Made by a program: the position numbers and the translations under genes
Source: Mesorhizobium sp. B2-4-3
Lineage (GTDB): Bacteria; Pseudomonadota; Alphaproteobacteria; Rhizobiales; Rhizobiaceae
Assembly (NCBI RefSeq): GCF_006442815.1
Contig: NZ_VFVL01000031.1
Coordinates: forward strand, 1 to 64,000
Direction: 5' to 3'
Length of the DNA: 64,000 nt
The notes under the pieces: model-generated
Databases searched by the model: none
What the model saw: the letters and a program-made list of their open reading frames with translations, nothing else
Told to the model about the DNA's origin: nothing
Shown here: piece by piece, positions 32,207-41,663 of the stretch
Numbering within the stretch: the first letter of the stretch is position 1
Layout of the letters: each line of letters opens with the position of its first letter

Positions 32207-33007
32207 TCATGCCGCGATCTTCAGCGCGCCTGGGCCCGGAATGGCGCCTGGCGGGCATTTGCCCAAGATGATCATTCCGAGCACCTCGTCCTGGGTGACG
32301 TCGGTGGTGCGCGCGGTCCCGACCACCTGGCCGTTCTTCATCACGCAGACCCGGTCGGCGAGCTCGAACACGTCGTGGATGTCGTGGCTGATCAGGAAGA
32401 TGCCGATGCCGTCGGCCTTGAGCTGCTTGACCAGTTCGCCGACTTGCGCCGTCTCTTGCGGACCGAGCGCCGCCGTCGGCTCGTCCATGATCAGGATGCG
32501 GGCGTTGAACAGGATCGCGCGCGCGATCGCCACCGACTGCCGCTGTCCGCCCGACAGCTTGATGACCGGCTCCTTGAAGCGCTGGAAGCGTGGATTGAGG
32601 CGGCCCATCACCTTGCGCGCCTCGGCTTCCATGGCGACGTCGTCCAGCGTGCCCCAGCCCGTCATCAGCTCGCGGCCGAGGAAGAGATTGGCCGCGGCAT
32701 CGACATTGTCGGCCAGCGCGAGCGTCTGGTAGATCGTCTCGACGCCATATTTCTTGGCATCACGCGGATTGGCGATCGAAGCCTCCTCGCCATTGATGAA
32801 TATCTGCCCGTTGTCGCGCTTATAGGCGCCGGACAGGATCTTGATCAGCGTCGATTTGCCCGCGCCATTGTGGCCGAGCAGCGCCATCACTTCGCCGGGG
32901 AAAAGATCGACCGAGGCATCATCGACGGCGCGGATGCCGCCGAAGGCGATCGAGATGTTGCGCATGTCGACCAGCGGAACGCCGGCGGGAGCGGTCTTGT
33001 CAGCCAT
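32207..33007 (-). CDS. xylG: Sugar ABC transporter ATP-binding protein XylG (single domain)
   Basis: The 266-aa protein has one ABC module: Walker A GHNGAGKST (about residues 45-53), signature LSGGQRQSVAIARAI, Walker B ILIMDEPTAALG and the H-loop ISHDIHD. Enterobacterial XylG has two fused modules (about 510 aa); rhizobial sugar ATPases of this group, such as FrcA, are single-domain. Gene order xylF-xylH-xylG supports the assignment. Specificity for xylose is inferred from the binding protein. Confidence 0.85.
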   Translation of the reverse strand: MADKTAPAGVPLVDMRNISIAFGGIRAVDDASVDLFPGEVMALLGHNGAGKSTLIKILSGAYKRDNGQIFINGEEASIANPRDAKKYGVETIYQTLALADNVDAAANLFLGRELMTGWGTLDDVAMEAEARKVMGRLNPRFQRFKEPVIKLSGGQRQSVAIARAILFNARILIMDEPTAALGPQETAQVGELVKQLKADGIGIFLISHDIHDVFELADRVCVMKNGQVVGTARTTDVTQDEVLGMIILGKCPPGAIPGPGALKIAA

Positions 33008-33034
33008 GATCCTTTTCCTCCCTATAGTCCTTGA

Positions 33035-34387
33035 TCAGACGCGCTTGCGATAGAGGGTGTCGAGCCAGACCGCGACGACCAGCACGGCGCCGACGACGAT
33101 GCTCTGCAGCGGCGAATCGACGCCGAGCAGCACCATGCCGGACTGCAGCGACTGCATCAGCAATGCGCCCAGCATGGCGCCGAGCACGGTGCCGGAACCG
33201 CCGGCGAGCGACGTGCCGCCGATGACTGCCGCGGCGATGACCAAAAGTTCGTCCAGCGTCCCCAGCGCATTTGTCGAGGAGTTCTGCCTGGCCGACGAGA
33301 TCGCCGCCGCGATCGTCGCCAGCACGCCCATGATCATGAACACCTTCATGGTGATCCAGCGCGTGTTGATGCCGGCGAGATTGGCTGCTTCCGGATTGCC
33401 GCCGATGGCAAAGACGTAGCGGCCGAAGCGCGTGCGCTTGGTGACGAAGGTCATGATCAGGCCGACGGCAACGGCCATCAGCACCGGAATGGCGATGCCA
33501 TGCGCGATGAACAGCCCGCCTTCGGGAACGGTGATGTTGTTGGCGGCGGCGTAGCGGTTCACGATGCCGACCGGCCACGGATAGGAATTGGCGAGCCACA
33601 CCGCGCCCAGGATGACCGCGCAGGTGACCGTGGCAAGCAGCGTCTCGGCCCAGACCGGACGCAGCGGGAAGCGGAAGCGCTTGCGCTGCACGCGACCGTT
33701 GAAATGCATGAAGATAACCGCCAGGCAGGCGACGATGCCGACGGCCCAGCTCCATTTGGCGCCGATCGAACCTGCCGGGCCGCCGCCCATCAGCTGGAAG
33801 GTGGCGTCGAGCGGCGCCACGGTCTGGCCGCTGGTGACCCACCAGGCGGCGCCACGCCATACCAGCAATCCGCCCAGCGTCACGATGAAGGCCGGCACTT
33901 CGAGATAGGCGATGATGAAGCCTTGGAAGGCGCCGATGATGAGGCCGAGCGCCAGACCGATCAACAATGCCAGCACCCAGATCCACGGATTGCCCAGCTC
34001 AAGCCCGACGAAGCGCACCAGGAAATGCACCTGGGCAAAGCCCATGACCATGCCGATCACCCCTTCGGCCGATCCGACCGACAGGTCGATGTTGCGCATG
34101 ACGATGACCAGCACCATGCCGGAGGCCATGATCGCCACGGCCGAGGTCTGCACCGACAGGTTCCACAGATTGCGCGGGGTGAGAAACGTGCGGCTGTCGA
34201 AGTCGAGTGGATTGACGCCGAGGCGCAGGCTGGAAATCACATGCAGCCCGATCCAGATCAGGAGCAGCGCGCCGATCATGCCCAGCATGCGGGTGTCGAG
34301 CTCGGTCGCCTTCAGGAACCGGGCGACGGCGCCGAGTTCCGACGCGCGCGCGGTGTCCGCCGGTTGGGTAGACGTCGTGTCGGTCAT
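33035..34387 (-). CDS. xylH: Sugar ABC transporter permease XylH
   Basis: A 450-aa inner-membrane protein of the ribose/xylose permease family with about 10-12 hydrophobic segments, including LWNLSVQTSAVAIMASGMVLVIV near residue 90 and the cytoplasmic loop AIGGNPEAANLAGINTRW that docks the ATPase. Length exceeds RbsC (about 320 aa) and fits XylH-like permeases. It lies 27 bp upstream of xylG and follows xylF across a strong terminator. Confidence 0.88.
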   Translation of the reverse strand: MTDTTSTQPADTARASELGAVARFLKATELDTRMLGMIGALLLIWIGLHVISSLRLGVNPLDFDSRTFLTPRNLWNLSVQTSAVAIMASGMVLVIVMRNIDLSVGSAEGVIGMVMGFAQVHFLVRFVGLELGNPWIWVLALLIGLALGLIIGAFQGFIIAYLEVPAFIVTLGGLLVWRGAAWWVTSGQTVAPLDATFQLMGGGPAGSIGAKWSWAVGIVACLAVIFMHFNGRVQRKRFRFPLRPVWAETLLATVTCAVILGAVWLANSYPWPVGIVNRYAAANNITVPEGGLFIAHGIAIPVLMAVAVGLIMTFVTKRTRFGRYVFAIGGNPEAANLAGINTRWITMKVFMIMGVLATIAAAISSARQNSSTNALGTLDELLVIAAAVIGGTSLAGGSGTVLGAMLGALLMQSLQSGMVLLGVDSPLQSIVVGAVLVVAVWLDTLYRKRV

Positions 34388-34482
34388 GATTTCCTCCCGC
34401 CGGCTTGCCGTCTGACGCGGATGCCGGAACTCAGCCTAGAAGCTATCCGCCTGAGGCAGAACGGCAAAATCTTTTGAGAAAA

Positions 34483-34506
34483 CGCCGCGGCCTTCGGGCC
34501 GCGGCG
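34483..34506 (-). terminator. Intercistronic terminator/attenuator after xylF
   Basis: A perfect 10-bp stem CGCCGCGGCC/GGCCGCGGCG with a tetraloop, followed on the minus strand by TTTTC. It lies 30 bp after the xylF stop and before xylH, and would reduce permease expression relative to the binding protein. Confidence 0.8.
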
Positions 34507-34536
34507 CAGGTATTTTGATCGAACGTCGGGCAAGGC

Positions 34537-35577
34537 TCAGTTGCAGACCTTGACGCTGCTGGCAGGCACGCCCGCGCAGACTTCGTCCTTTTTGATCCAG
34601 CCGGCGTCGATGACGACGTTGAGATTGTCCTTGGTGATCGCGATCGGCGTCAGGAACAGCGACTTGACGGTGTTGCCGCCGGGCGTCGTGAAGTCCTTGG
34701 CGCCGGCGATGTCGCCCATCTTCTTGCCGTCGGCGAGCTGCGAGGCGATCTCGGCGGCGTTCTTGCCGAGCTCGCGCGCGTCTTTCCACACCGACACGGT
34801 CTGCGTGCCGAGCGCGATGCGGTTGAGCGCCGCGTGGTCGCCGTCCTGGCCCGAGACCGGAACGGTGCCGGCAAGCCCCTGCGCCGTCAGCGCCGCGACG
34901 ACGCCGCCGGCGGTGCCGTCATTGGCAGCCACGACCGCGTCGACCTTGTTGTCGTTGGCGGTCAGGAACTGCTCCATGTTCTTCTGCGCGTTGGCGGGCA
35001 GCCAACCGTCGGTATAGGCCTCGCCGACATTCTTGACCTTGCCGCTGTCGATCGCCTCCTTCAGCACTTCCATGGAGCCCGCGAACAGGAAGTCGGCGTT
35101 CGGATCGGAGCCCGAGCCCTTGATGAAGACGTAGTTGCCTTCGGGCTTCGCCTTGAACACCCCTCGGGCCTGCATGCGCCCGACTTCCTTGTTGTCGAAG
35201 GTCAGGTAGAACACGTCCTTGTTCTCGATCAGGCGGTCGTAGCCGACGACCGGGATTCCTTCATCGAGCGCCTTCTGCACCGCCGGGCCGATTGCCGAGG
35301 CATCCTGCGCCAGGACGATCAGCGCGTTGGCGCCTTGCGAGATCAGGCTTTCGACGTCGGTCAGCTGCTTGCCCGGATTCGACTGCGCGTCGGCCGAGAT
35401 ATACTTGTCGCCGGCGGCCTCGATGGCGGCCTTCATCGCCGCTTCGTCGGTCTTCCAGCGCTCTTCCTGGAAATTCGACCACGACACGCCGATCACCTTG
35501 TCCTTCGCCTCGGCAACCGACGCCAGCGTCAGCGACATGGCAACGCCCGCCAGTATGGCGGCTGCGAATTTCTTCAT
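34537..35577 (-). CDS. xylF: Xylose-type ABC transporter substrate-binding protein XylF
   Basis: From ATG 35577 the protein is 346 aa with a signal peptide (KKFAAAILAGVAMSLTLASVAEA). The mature domain is a type I periplasmic binding fold, and its ERWKTDEAAMK, GYDRLIENKDVFYLTFDN, YTDGWLPANAQ and AVVAANDGTAGG stretches line up with Escherichia coli XylF. Xylose is the likely ligand; a related pentose is possible. The frame from 35673 lies in the promoter and is rejected. Confidence 0.88.
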   Translation of the reverse strand: MKKFAAAILAGVAMSLTLASVAEAKDKVIGVSWSNFQEERWKTDEAAMKAAIEAAGDKYISADAQSNPGKQLTDVESLISQGANALIVLAQDASAIGPAVQKALDEGIPVVGYDRLIENKDVFYLTFDNKEVGRMQARGVFKAKPEGNYVFIKGSGSDPNADFLFAGSMEVLKEAIDSGKVKNVGEAYTDGWLPANAQKNMEQFLTANDNKVDAVVAANDGTAGGVVAALTAQGLAGTVPVSGQDGDHAALNRIALGTQTVSVWKDARELGKNAAEIASQLADGKKMGDIAGAKDFTTPGGNTVKSLFLTPIAITKDNLNVVIDAGWIKKDEVCAGVPASSVKVCN

Positions 35578-35777
35578 GATATCCTCCCTGCGCCTGTGCG
35601 GCGCGACCCAGACTGGCCCGAAGGCCGGCACAGAGGCTTTTTTTCGAGCCTCAAAAAAATAGTGATCCAGCAAAACGACGCTGTCAACTGCGATTCTGAT
35701 GGGTTTTGATGGGTCCGGTCATTTTTTTCGACACCCGCAATAAATAATGACATGGGCTTTGGCTTCTGCCACTATCA

Positions 35778-35878
35778 AGAAGCAATTCCAGGAAAAGTGC
35801 GCAGCGGTTTTCCGTCCGGAATTGCGTCAGAACAAAAGACAGCCGGTTCGCCGTTTCCGTGAACGGTGAACCGCTCTG
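35778..35878 (+). repeat. Palindromic element C copy upstream of the ROK gene
   Basis: Begins GAAGCAATTCCAGGAAAAG and ends GTGAACCGCTCTGG with GGAATTGCG in the middle. It lacks intact CTAG ends. It occupies part of the 366-bp gap 35578-35943 that also holds the divergent xylF/ROK promoters, which I cannot resolve further. Confidence 0.75.
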
Positions 35879-35943
35879 GCGTGTCGCCGACAGGCCATGG
35901 CATTATCACAAGGCCGCGATGACCGGGGAGGACGTGCGAGACA

Positions 35944-37185
35944 ATGTCGGTCGGAATCCGTCACGACGATTTGCGCAGGCGCAACCGCGCCATGGTGATT
36001 TCGGCCGTGCGCCGCGCCGGCCAGCCCTCGCGCACGGAGATTGCCGCCACCACCGGGCTCAGCCACTCGACCATTTCGGCGATCTCCGCCGATCTGATTC
36101 AGGAAGACATTCTCACCGAAAGCAAGGCCAGCGAGCCGACGGCGTTGAAACGCGGCCGGCCGCAGATCGGCCTGGCGCTGAACCCCGAAGCCGCCGCGGT
36201 GCTGACCGTGGTGCTGTCGCTGAACTTCCTGTCGGTCGCCGTGATCGATTATGCCGGCCAGGTTGTTGCCGAGGAGCAGCAGCGCCTCGACACGCTTGTC
36301 ATGCCCCGCGACGATTTGATCGGCGAATGCATGGCGATCGTCCGGCGCCGGCTGCGGGATCCCGACCTCGACGTGGGCAGCGTCGCCCGCATCGCCATGG
36401 GCATTCAGGGCATCACCGATTCCCATTCACGCGCCATGCTTTGGTCGCCGATCACGCCGCTGACCGACATCCCCTTCGCCGACCTCCTCGAAAGGGAATT
36501 CGGTATTCCCGCCACCATGGAGAACGACTGCAACATGATGGCGGTGGCGCTGCAATGGCGCGATCCCGAGCGCTATCGCGACGACTTCATCGCCATCCTG
36601 CTCTCGCACGGCATCGGCATGGGTCTCGTGCTCAAGGGCACGCTGTTCACCGGCACGCATTCCTCCGGCGGCGAGTTCGGCCACATGATCCACCGACCCG
36701 GCGGGGCGCTTTGCCGCTGCGGCCGCCGCGGCTGCGTCGAGGCCTATGCCGGCAATTACGCGATCTGGCGCAGCGCCATGAAAATGAGCGAGGACGCCGA
36801 GCCGGTCGACGTCGGCGACGCCGACATGCGCGCGCTGGCCGCGAAGGCGCGCGAAAAGGACGGACCCGAGCGGGAGGCTTACCGCCGGGCCGGCGAAGCG
36901 CTTGGTTTCGGTCTCGGCAGCCTGTTCGCCCTCATCGACCCGGCACCTGTCGCCATGGTCGGCGTCAGCGCGGCCGCCTTCGACCTGATCGAGCCGGCGC
37001 TGCAAGAGGCGATCGCCCAGACCGCCGGCGGCCAGCACTCGGAATCGATCTCCTTCGACACCGAGCCGAACGAACTGCCGCTGATCCGCGAAGGCTGTGC
37101 TGCGCGCGCGCTGACCTTCGTCGATCAGGAGATTTTCGCGCCGGGGGTGCAGGCCAGAGCGGGGGCCGGGAAGAACGTGGCCTGA
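35944..37185 (+). CDS. ROK-family transcriptional regulator (XylR-like)
   Basis: The 413-aa protein has an N-terminal winged helix (RAGQPSRTEIAATTGLSHSTISAI, about residues 25-50) and a C-terminal ROK sugar-kinase-like domain with HGIGMGLVLKGTLFTGTHSSGGEFGH and the zinc motif CRCGRRGCVEAYA. The catalytic aspartate region is typical of ROK repressors rather than kinases. Divergent orientation from xylF suggests it represses xylFHG in the absence of the sugar. Confidence 0.88.
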   Translation: MSVGIRHDDLRRRNRAMVISAVRRAGQPSRTEIAATTGLSHSTISAISADLIQEDILTESKASEPTALKRGRPQIGLALNPEAAAVLTVVLSLNFLSVAVIDYAGQVVAEEQQRLDTLVMPRDDLIGECMAIVRRRLRDPDLDVGSVARIAMGIQGITDSHSRAMLWSPITPLTDIPFADLLEREFGIPATMENDCNMMAVALQWRDPERYRDDFIAILLSHGIGMGLVLKGTLFTGTHSSGGEFGHMIHRPGGALCRCGRRGCVEAYAGNYAIWRSAMKMSEDAEPVDVGDADMRALAAKAREKDGPEREAYRRAGEALGFGLGSLFALIDPAPVAMVGVSAAAFDLIEPALQEAIAQTAGGQHSESISFDTEPNELPLIREGCAARALTFVDQEIFAPGVQARAGAGKNVA

Positions 37186-37255
37186 TCAGCTTTGAAGTGA
37201 CCGTTGGTTTCCGTGTCCTGCTACGCGCTGCAGATTAGCGAAGGCCCCGCAGCCT

Positions 37256-37443
37256 CGTCATTCCAGGGCGAAGCAGGAGCGAAGCTCCGTCGCGCAAACC
37301 CTGGAATCCATGCCGTTACCTCACGCGTCGAGCGCAGCGGCGCAGAATTCTGGACTGTCGCAACGCGTCGACATCACGGAATGGATCCTCGGGTCTGCGC
37401 TGCGTCGCTGCGCTCCTTGCTCCGCCCGTGGATGGATGACGAA
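37256..37443 (+). repeat. Long palindromic element A, copy 2, uninterrupted
   Basis: Left arm CGTCATTCCAGGGCGAAGC...GGAATCCATGCCGTTAC; right arm ATCACGGAATGGATCC...CTTGCTCCGCCCGTGGATGGATGACG. It fills most of the 338-bp gap between the ROK gene and phoB. No coding potential is seen. Confidence 0.75.
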
Positions 37444-37523
37444 GCTCAAGCGTCTCGGCTAACCGCCAACGCATGCGATCCGCTGCTGGAGACAGAACCC
37501 GTCAGCGTCTCCGCGCCCTATTC

Positions 37524-38213
37524 CTAATCTTCCCTGATCGCGTAACCCGCGCCGCGGATGGTGCGGATGACGTCCGGCATGCGGCCGTTGTTGACCGCCT
37601 TGCGCAGGCGCCCGACATGGACGTCCACGGTGCGCTCGTCGATATAGATCGTCTCGCCCCAGACATTGTCGAGCAGTTGGCTGCGCGAGAACACCCGGCC
37701 AGGATGGCGCATCATGAATTCCAGCAGCCGGAACTCGGTCGGGCCGAGCCTGATCTCGCTCTTCTTGCGGTAGACGCGGTGCGATTCACGGTCGAGCACG
37801 ATGTCGCCGACCTTGAGCACGCTGGACAGCACCTCCGGCTTGGCGCGGCGCAGCAGCGCCTTGACGCGCGCCATGAACTCCGGCGTCGAGAACGGCTTGA
37901 CCAGATAGTCGTCGGCGCCGGTCGAGAGGCCGCGCACACGGTCGCTTTCTTCACCCCGCGCGGTCAGCATGATGATCGGCAGCCGCTCGGTCTCGGGCCG
38001 CATCCTGAGGCGCCGGCAGAGCTCGATGCCGGAAACCGCCGGCACCATCCAGTCGAGCACGAGCAGGTCGGGAACGTTTTCCTGAAGGCGGATTTCGGCC
38101 TCGTCGCCGCGGGTCACCACTTCGACCTGGTAACCCTCGGATTCGAGATTGTAGCGGAGCAGCACCCCCAGCGGCTCCTCGTCCTCCACCACCATGATGC
38201 GTGGCGCGATCAT
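37524..38213 (-). CDS. phoB: Phosphate-regulon response regulator PhoB
   Basis: The 229-aa protein is a classical OmpR/PhoB regulator: receiver with VVEDEEPLG, phospho-aspartate in LLVLDWMVPAVSG and KPFSTPEFM, then a winged helix with LGPTEFRLLEFMMRHPGRVFSRSQLLDNVWG. It binds Pho boxes such as the one at 42800-42828. It is the last gene of pstSCAB-phoU-phoB, 16 bp after phoU. No phoR is in the locus. Confidence 0.95.
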   Translation of the reverse strand: MIAPRIMVVEDEEPLGVLLRYNLESEGYQVEVVTRGDEAEIRLQENVPDLLVLDWMVPAVSGIELCRRLRMRPETERLPIIMLTARGEESDRVRGLSTGADDYLVKPFSTPEFMARVKALLRRAKPEVLSSVLKVGDIVLDRESHRVYRKKSEIRLGPTEFRLLEFMMRHPGRVFSRSQLLDNVWGETIYIDERTVDVHVGRLRKAVNNGRMPDVIRTIRGAGYAIRED

Positions 38214-38229
38214 TGAGGTAACCTTTTCG

Positions 38230-38937
38230 TCAGGCCGCCGGCGCCGACATTGCGGTCTCGTCCTGCTTCGGACGATTGGCGGGCAATTGCGTGCCGGTCA
38301 GCACATAATAGGCGTTCTCGGCGATGTTGGTCACATGGTCGCCGATGCGCTCGAGATTCTTGGCGCAGAACAGAAGATGCGTGCAAGCGGTGATGTTGCG
38401 CGGGTCTTCCATCATGTAGGTCAACAGCTCGCGGAAGACGGACGTGTATTTGACGTCGATGCGCTCGTCGTCGTTGCGAAGCTTGGCCAGCGCCGTGGCA
38501 TCGCCCACCATATATTCCTGGATCACGGCCTGGACCTGGATCAGCACCATCTGCGCCATCGAATCGATCGAATGCGTGAGGTCGCGCGGCGCGGCGCTGA
38601 CGCCGACCGAGCCGACGCGCTTGGCGATGTTCTTGGCGAGATCGCCGATGCGTTCGAGGTCGCCCGCCATGCGGATCGAGCCGACCACGTTGCGCAGGTC
38701 GTCCGCCATCGGTTGCCGCTTGGCGATCAGCGTGATGGCGCGGTCGTCGAGCTCGCGCTGACGAGCGTCCATGATGGCGTCGTCGGAGACGACGCGTTGC
38801 GCCAGCGCATTGTCGGTCTCGAGCAGCGCCCTGGTCGCACCGCCGACCATGGAGCTGGCGAGATCGCCCATGTCGTTGATGAGCCGGCTGATCTGCCTCA
38901 GATCCTCGTCGAAGGAAGCGACGGTATGTTCGGCCAT
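38230..38937 (-). CDS. phoU: Phosphate signalling protein PhoU
   Basis: From ATG 38937 the product is 235 aa with two PhoU helical bundles, each with the E/DxxxD metal motif: MVGGATRALLETDNALAQRV and LERIGDLAKNIAKRV; then LERIGDHVTNIAENAYYVLTG. PhoU links the Pst transporter to the histidine kinase and represses the regulon when phosphate is plentiful. The long N-terminal extension of the frame from 39315 is an antisense reading of pstB. Confidence 0.95.
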   Translation of the reverse strand: MAEHTVASFDEDLRQISRLINDMGDLASSMVGGATRALLETDNALAQRVVSDDAIMDARQRELDDRAITLIAKRQPMADDLRNVVGSIRMAGDLERIGDLAKNIAKRVGSVGVSAAPRDLTHSIDSMAQMVLIQVQAVIQEYMVGDATALAKLRNDDERIDVKYTSVFRELLTYMMEDPRNITACTHLLFCAKNLERIGDHVTNIAENAYYVLTGTQLPANRPKQDETAMSAPAA

Positions 38938-38957
38938 GATGATGTCCTCGTATGAAC

Positions 38958-39761
38958 TCAGCCGAAGCGGCCGGTTATGTAGTCCTGCGTGCGCTTCTCG
39001 CGGGGCGAGGTGAAGATCTTCTCGGTCCGGTCGAACTCCACCAGCTCGCCCAGATACATGAACGCCGTCTGCCGCGACACGCGCGCCGCCTGCTGCATGT
39101 TGTGGGTGACGATGACGATCGTGTAGTCGGCCTGCAGCTCGTCGATCAGTTCCTCGATCTTGGCGGTCGACAGCGGATCGAGCGCCGAGGCCGGCTCGTC
39201 GAGCAGGATGACCTCGGGCTTCACCGCCACGGTACGGGCGATGCACAGGCGCTGCTGCTGGCCGCCCGAGAGGCTGAGGCCGCTGGCGTTGAGCTTGTCC
39301 TTGACCTCGTTCCACAGCGCGGCGCGCTTCAGCGCCTGCTCGACGCGGCTGTCCATCTCGGCCTTGCTGATCTTCTCATAGAGCCTGACGCCGAAGGCGA
39401 TGTTCTCGTAGATCGACATCGGGAACGGCGTCGGCTTCTGGAAAACCATGCCGATCTTGGTGCGCAGCAGGTTGAGGTCCTGCGAGCGGTCGAGGATGTT
39501 CTTGCCGTCGAGCAGCACCTGGCCCTCGGCGCTCTGCTTCGGATAGAGTTCGTAGATGCGGTTGAGCACGCGCAGCAGCGTCGACTTTCCGCAGCCCGAC
39601 GGGCCGATGAAGGCTGTCACGCTGCGCTCGGGCAGGGACAGGTTGATGTCCTTCAGCGCCTTCGACTGGCCATAGTAGAAATTGAGGTTCTTGACCTCGA
39701 TCTTGGCCTTCTCGACGGTCGTGTCGGCTGCGTTCAGGTCGGTGGACAACATCGGTTTCAT
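38958..39761 (-). CDS. pstB: Phosphate ABC transporter ATP-binding protein PstB
   Basis: The 267-aa ATPase has Walker A GPSGCGKST, LSGGQQQRLCIARTVAV, Walker B ILLDEPASALD and the H-loop VTHNMQQAARVS, in the PstB pattern. ATG 39761 has AGAGAGG upstream; the stop overlaps nothing and phoU begins 20 bp later. It overlaps pstA by 4 bp, consistent with one transporter transcript. Confidence 0.95.
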   Translation of the reverse strand: MKPMLSTDLNAADTTVEKAKIEVKNLNFYYGQSKALKDINLSLPERSVTAFIGPSGCGKSTLLRVLNRIYELYPKQSAEGQVLLDGKNILDRSQDLNLLRTKIGMVFQKPTPFPMSIYENIAFGVRLYEKISKAEMDSRVEQALKRAALWNEVKDKLNASGLSLSGGQQQRLCIARTVAVKPEVILLDEPASALDPLSTAKIEELIDELQADYTIVIVTHNMQQAARVSRQTAFMYLGELVEFDRTEKIFTSPREKRTQDYITGRFG

Positions 39762-40609
39762 CTGTCCTCTCTGCGTCCGGTTAGGCTGCGGGCGATGATG
39801 CTCAGCCCGAGAACCGTCAGGGTGATTATGAGTGCGCCCGTCCAGGCCAGTTGCTGCCATTCCTCGTAAGGGCTGAGAGCGAACTGGAAGATGGTCACCG
39901 GCAGGCTGGCCATCGGCGCATTGAGATTGCTCGACCAGAACTGGTTGTTGAGCGCGGTGAAGAGAAGCGGCGCCGTCTCGCCGGAGATGCGGGCGATCGC
40001 CAGCAATATGCCGGTGACGATGCCGGACAGGGCGGCGCGATAGGCGACCGAGCGGATCACCACCCAGCGCGGCGCGCCGATGGCGGCGCCGGCTTCGCGC
40101 AGCGCATTGGGCACGAGGTTCAGCATGTCCTCGGTGGTGCGCACCACGACGGGGATCACCAGGATCGACAGCGCGACGGCGCCGGCAATCGCCGAGAAGT
40201 GCCCCATCGGCCGCACCATCAGCTCATAAACGAACAGGCCGATGATGATCGATGGCGCCGACAAGAGGATGTCGTTGATGAAGCGCACCACCGTCGTGAG
40301 CTTCGAGAAGCGGCCATATTCGGCCATGTAGGTGCCAGCCAGCACGCCGATCGGCGTGCCGACGACGATGCCGATGATCGTCATGACGATGCTGCCGTAG
40401 ATGGCGTTGAGCAGGCCGCCGGCGTCGCCGGGCGGCGGCGTCATTTCAGTGAACACCGCCAGGTTCACCCCGGACAGCCCCTTGTAGAGCAGGGCGCCGA
40501 GGATCAGCGCCAGCCAGGCGAGGCCGATGCCCGCCGCGACGACGCACAGCGTCATCATCACGGCATTCTTGCGTTTGCGGTTTTGGTGAAGCGATGCGGC
40601 AGTCGACAT
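39758..40609 (-). CDS. pstA: Phosphate ABC transporter permease PstA
   Basis: A 283-aa membrane protein with six transmembrane segments and the EAA loop LREAGAAIGAPRWVVIRSVAYR before the C-terminal helices. It contains ISGETAPLLFTALNNQFW, a PstA hallmark. The stop overlaps the pstB start by 4 bp; pstC ends 3 bp upstream of its start. Confidence 0.95.
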   Translation of the reverse strand: MSTAASLHQNRKRKNAVMMTLCVVAAGIGLAWLALILGALLYKGLSGVNLAVFTEMTPPPGDAGGLLNAIYGSIVMTIIGIVVGTPIGVLAGTYMAEYGRFSKLTTVVRFINDILLSAPSIIIGLFVYELMVRPMGHFSAIAGAVALSILVIPVVVRTTEDMLNLVPNALREAGAAIGAPRWVVIRSVAYRAALSGIVTGILLAIARISGETAPLLFTALNNQFWSSNLNAPMASLPVTIFQFALSPYEEWQQLAWTGALIITLTVLGLSIIARSLTGRREDR

Positions 40610-40612
40610 CGG

Positions 40613-41599
40613 TCAGGCTCCCGTGCGGCTATCGATGCGCAACAGCATGTAGCGTGCGAGCGCGAGGATGATGAAGGTGATGATGAACAGGATCAGGCCG
40701 AGCGATACCAGCGAGGATGTATAGAGATCGCCGTCGGCTTCGGTGAATTCGTTGGCGATGGTCGCCGAGATCGTCGTGCCCGGCGCAAACAGCGAGGCGC
40801 TGATGCGGTGCGCGTTGCCGATGACGAAGGTGACGGCCATCGTCTCGCCGAGCGCGCGGCCGAGGCCGAGCATGACACCGCCCATGATGCCGACGCGGGT
40901 ATAGGGGATGGTCACGCGCCGGGTCACTTCCCAGGTCGTGCAGCCAATGCCGTAGGCCGATTCCTTCAGCACCGCCGGCACCGTGTCGAACACGTCCTTG
41001 GTGATCGAGGTGATGAAGGGCAGCACCATGATGGCGAGGATCATCGACGAGGTCAGCAGGCCGATGCCGTAGGGCGGGCCGGCAAACAGGCTGTTGAGGC
41101 CGGGGATGCCTTTGAACAGCCAGATGACGAAGGGCTGGATCGTCGTCTGCAGGAACGGCGCGAAGACGAACAGGCCCCAGATGCCGTAGATGATCGAGGG
41201 AATGCCGGCGAGCAGCTCGACCGCGATGCCGATCGGACGCCTGAGCGGGCGCGGGCAAAGCTCGGTCAGGAAGACGGCGATGCCGATGCCGATCGGCACA
41301 GCGATGAGAATGGCGATGGCCGAGGTGACGATGGTGCCGTAGATGGGCGCCAGGGCGCCGAAATTCTCGGTGACCGGGTTCCAGGATTCGGTGGTCAGGA
41401 AGGAGAAGCCGAACTTCGACAGCGCCTCCCACGAGCCGGTGACCAGCGAGATCGCGACCCCGCCGAGCAGAACCAGCACGAGGATCGCGGAAAGGCGCGT
41501 GGCCGTCCGGAATGCCATGTCGGTGAAGGCGAAGCGGCGCACTGTCGCTTCTCTGGTCCGCAGGGCGGACGACGTCGCGGCGTCGGAAACGGCTGTCAT
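40613..41599 (-). CDS. pstC: Phosphate ABC transporter permease PstC
   Basis: The 328-aa protein has a long cytoplasmic N terminus (about 30 residues) and six transmembrane helices, with the conserved LAGIPSIIYGIWGLFV, LKESAYGIGCTTWEVTRRVTIP loop and GLGRALGETMAVTFVIGN. It pairs with PstA to form the phosphate channel. It is separated from pstS by a terminator-like hairpin. Confidence 0.95.
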   Translation of the reverse strand: MTAVSDAATSSALRTREATVRRFAFTDMAFRTATRLSAILVLVLLGGVAISLVTGSWEALSKFGFSFLTTESWNPVTENFGALAPIYGTIVTSAIAILIAVPIGIGIAVFLTELCPRPLRRPIGIAVELLAGIPSIIYGIWGLFVFAPFLQTTIQPFVIWLFKGIPGLNSLFAGPPYGIGLLTSSMILAIMVLPFITSITKDVFDTVPAVLKESAYGIGCTTWEVTRRVTIPYTRVGIMGGVMLGLGRALGETMAVTFVIGNAHRISASLFAPGTTISATIANEFTEADGDLYTSSLVSLGLILFIITFIILALARYMLLRIDSRTGA

Positions 41600-41625
41600 T
41601 TAGCCCCTCGCATTTCGAAAGAGAC

Positions 41626-41650
41626 AGGAGGGCGCCGGAGACGCCCTCCT
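41626..41650 (-). terminator. Attenuator hairpin between pstS and pstC
   Basis: A 9-bp stem AGGAGGGCG/CGCCCTCCT with a 7-nt loop lies 13 bp after the pstS stop. It lacks a long U-tract, so partial termination is more likely, giving excess PstS. Confidence 0.6.
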
Positions 41651-41663
41651 TGTTCGCTAAGAA

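Noticed and set aside
35578..37443. Fructose transporter (frcBCA) assignment for the sugar operon
   Set aside because: The binding protein lines up with XylF motifs (ERW, GYDRLIENKDV, DGWLP) rather than the fructose-binding protein; xylose is the better call.
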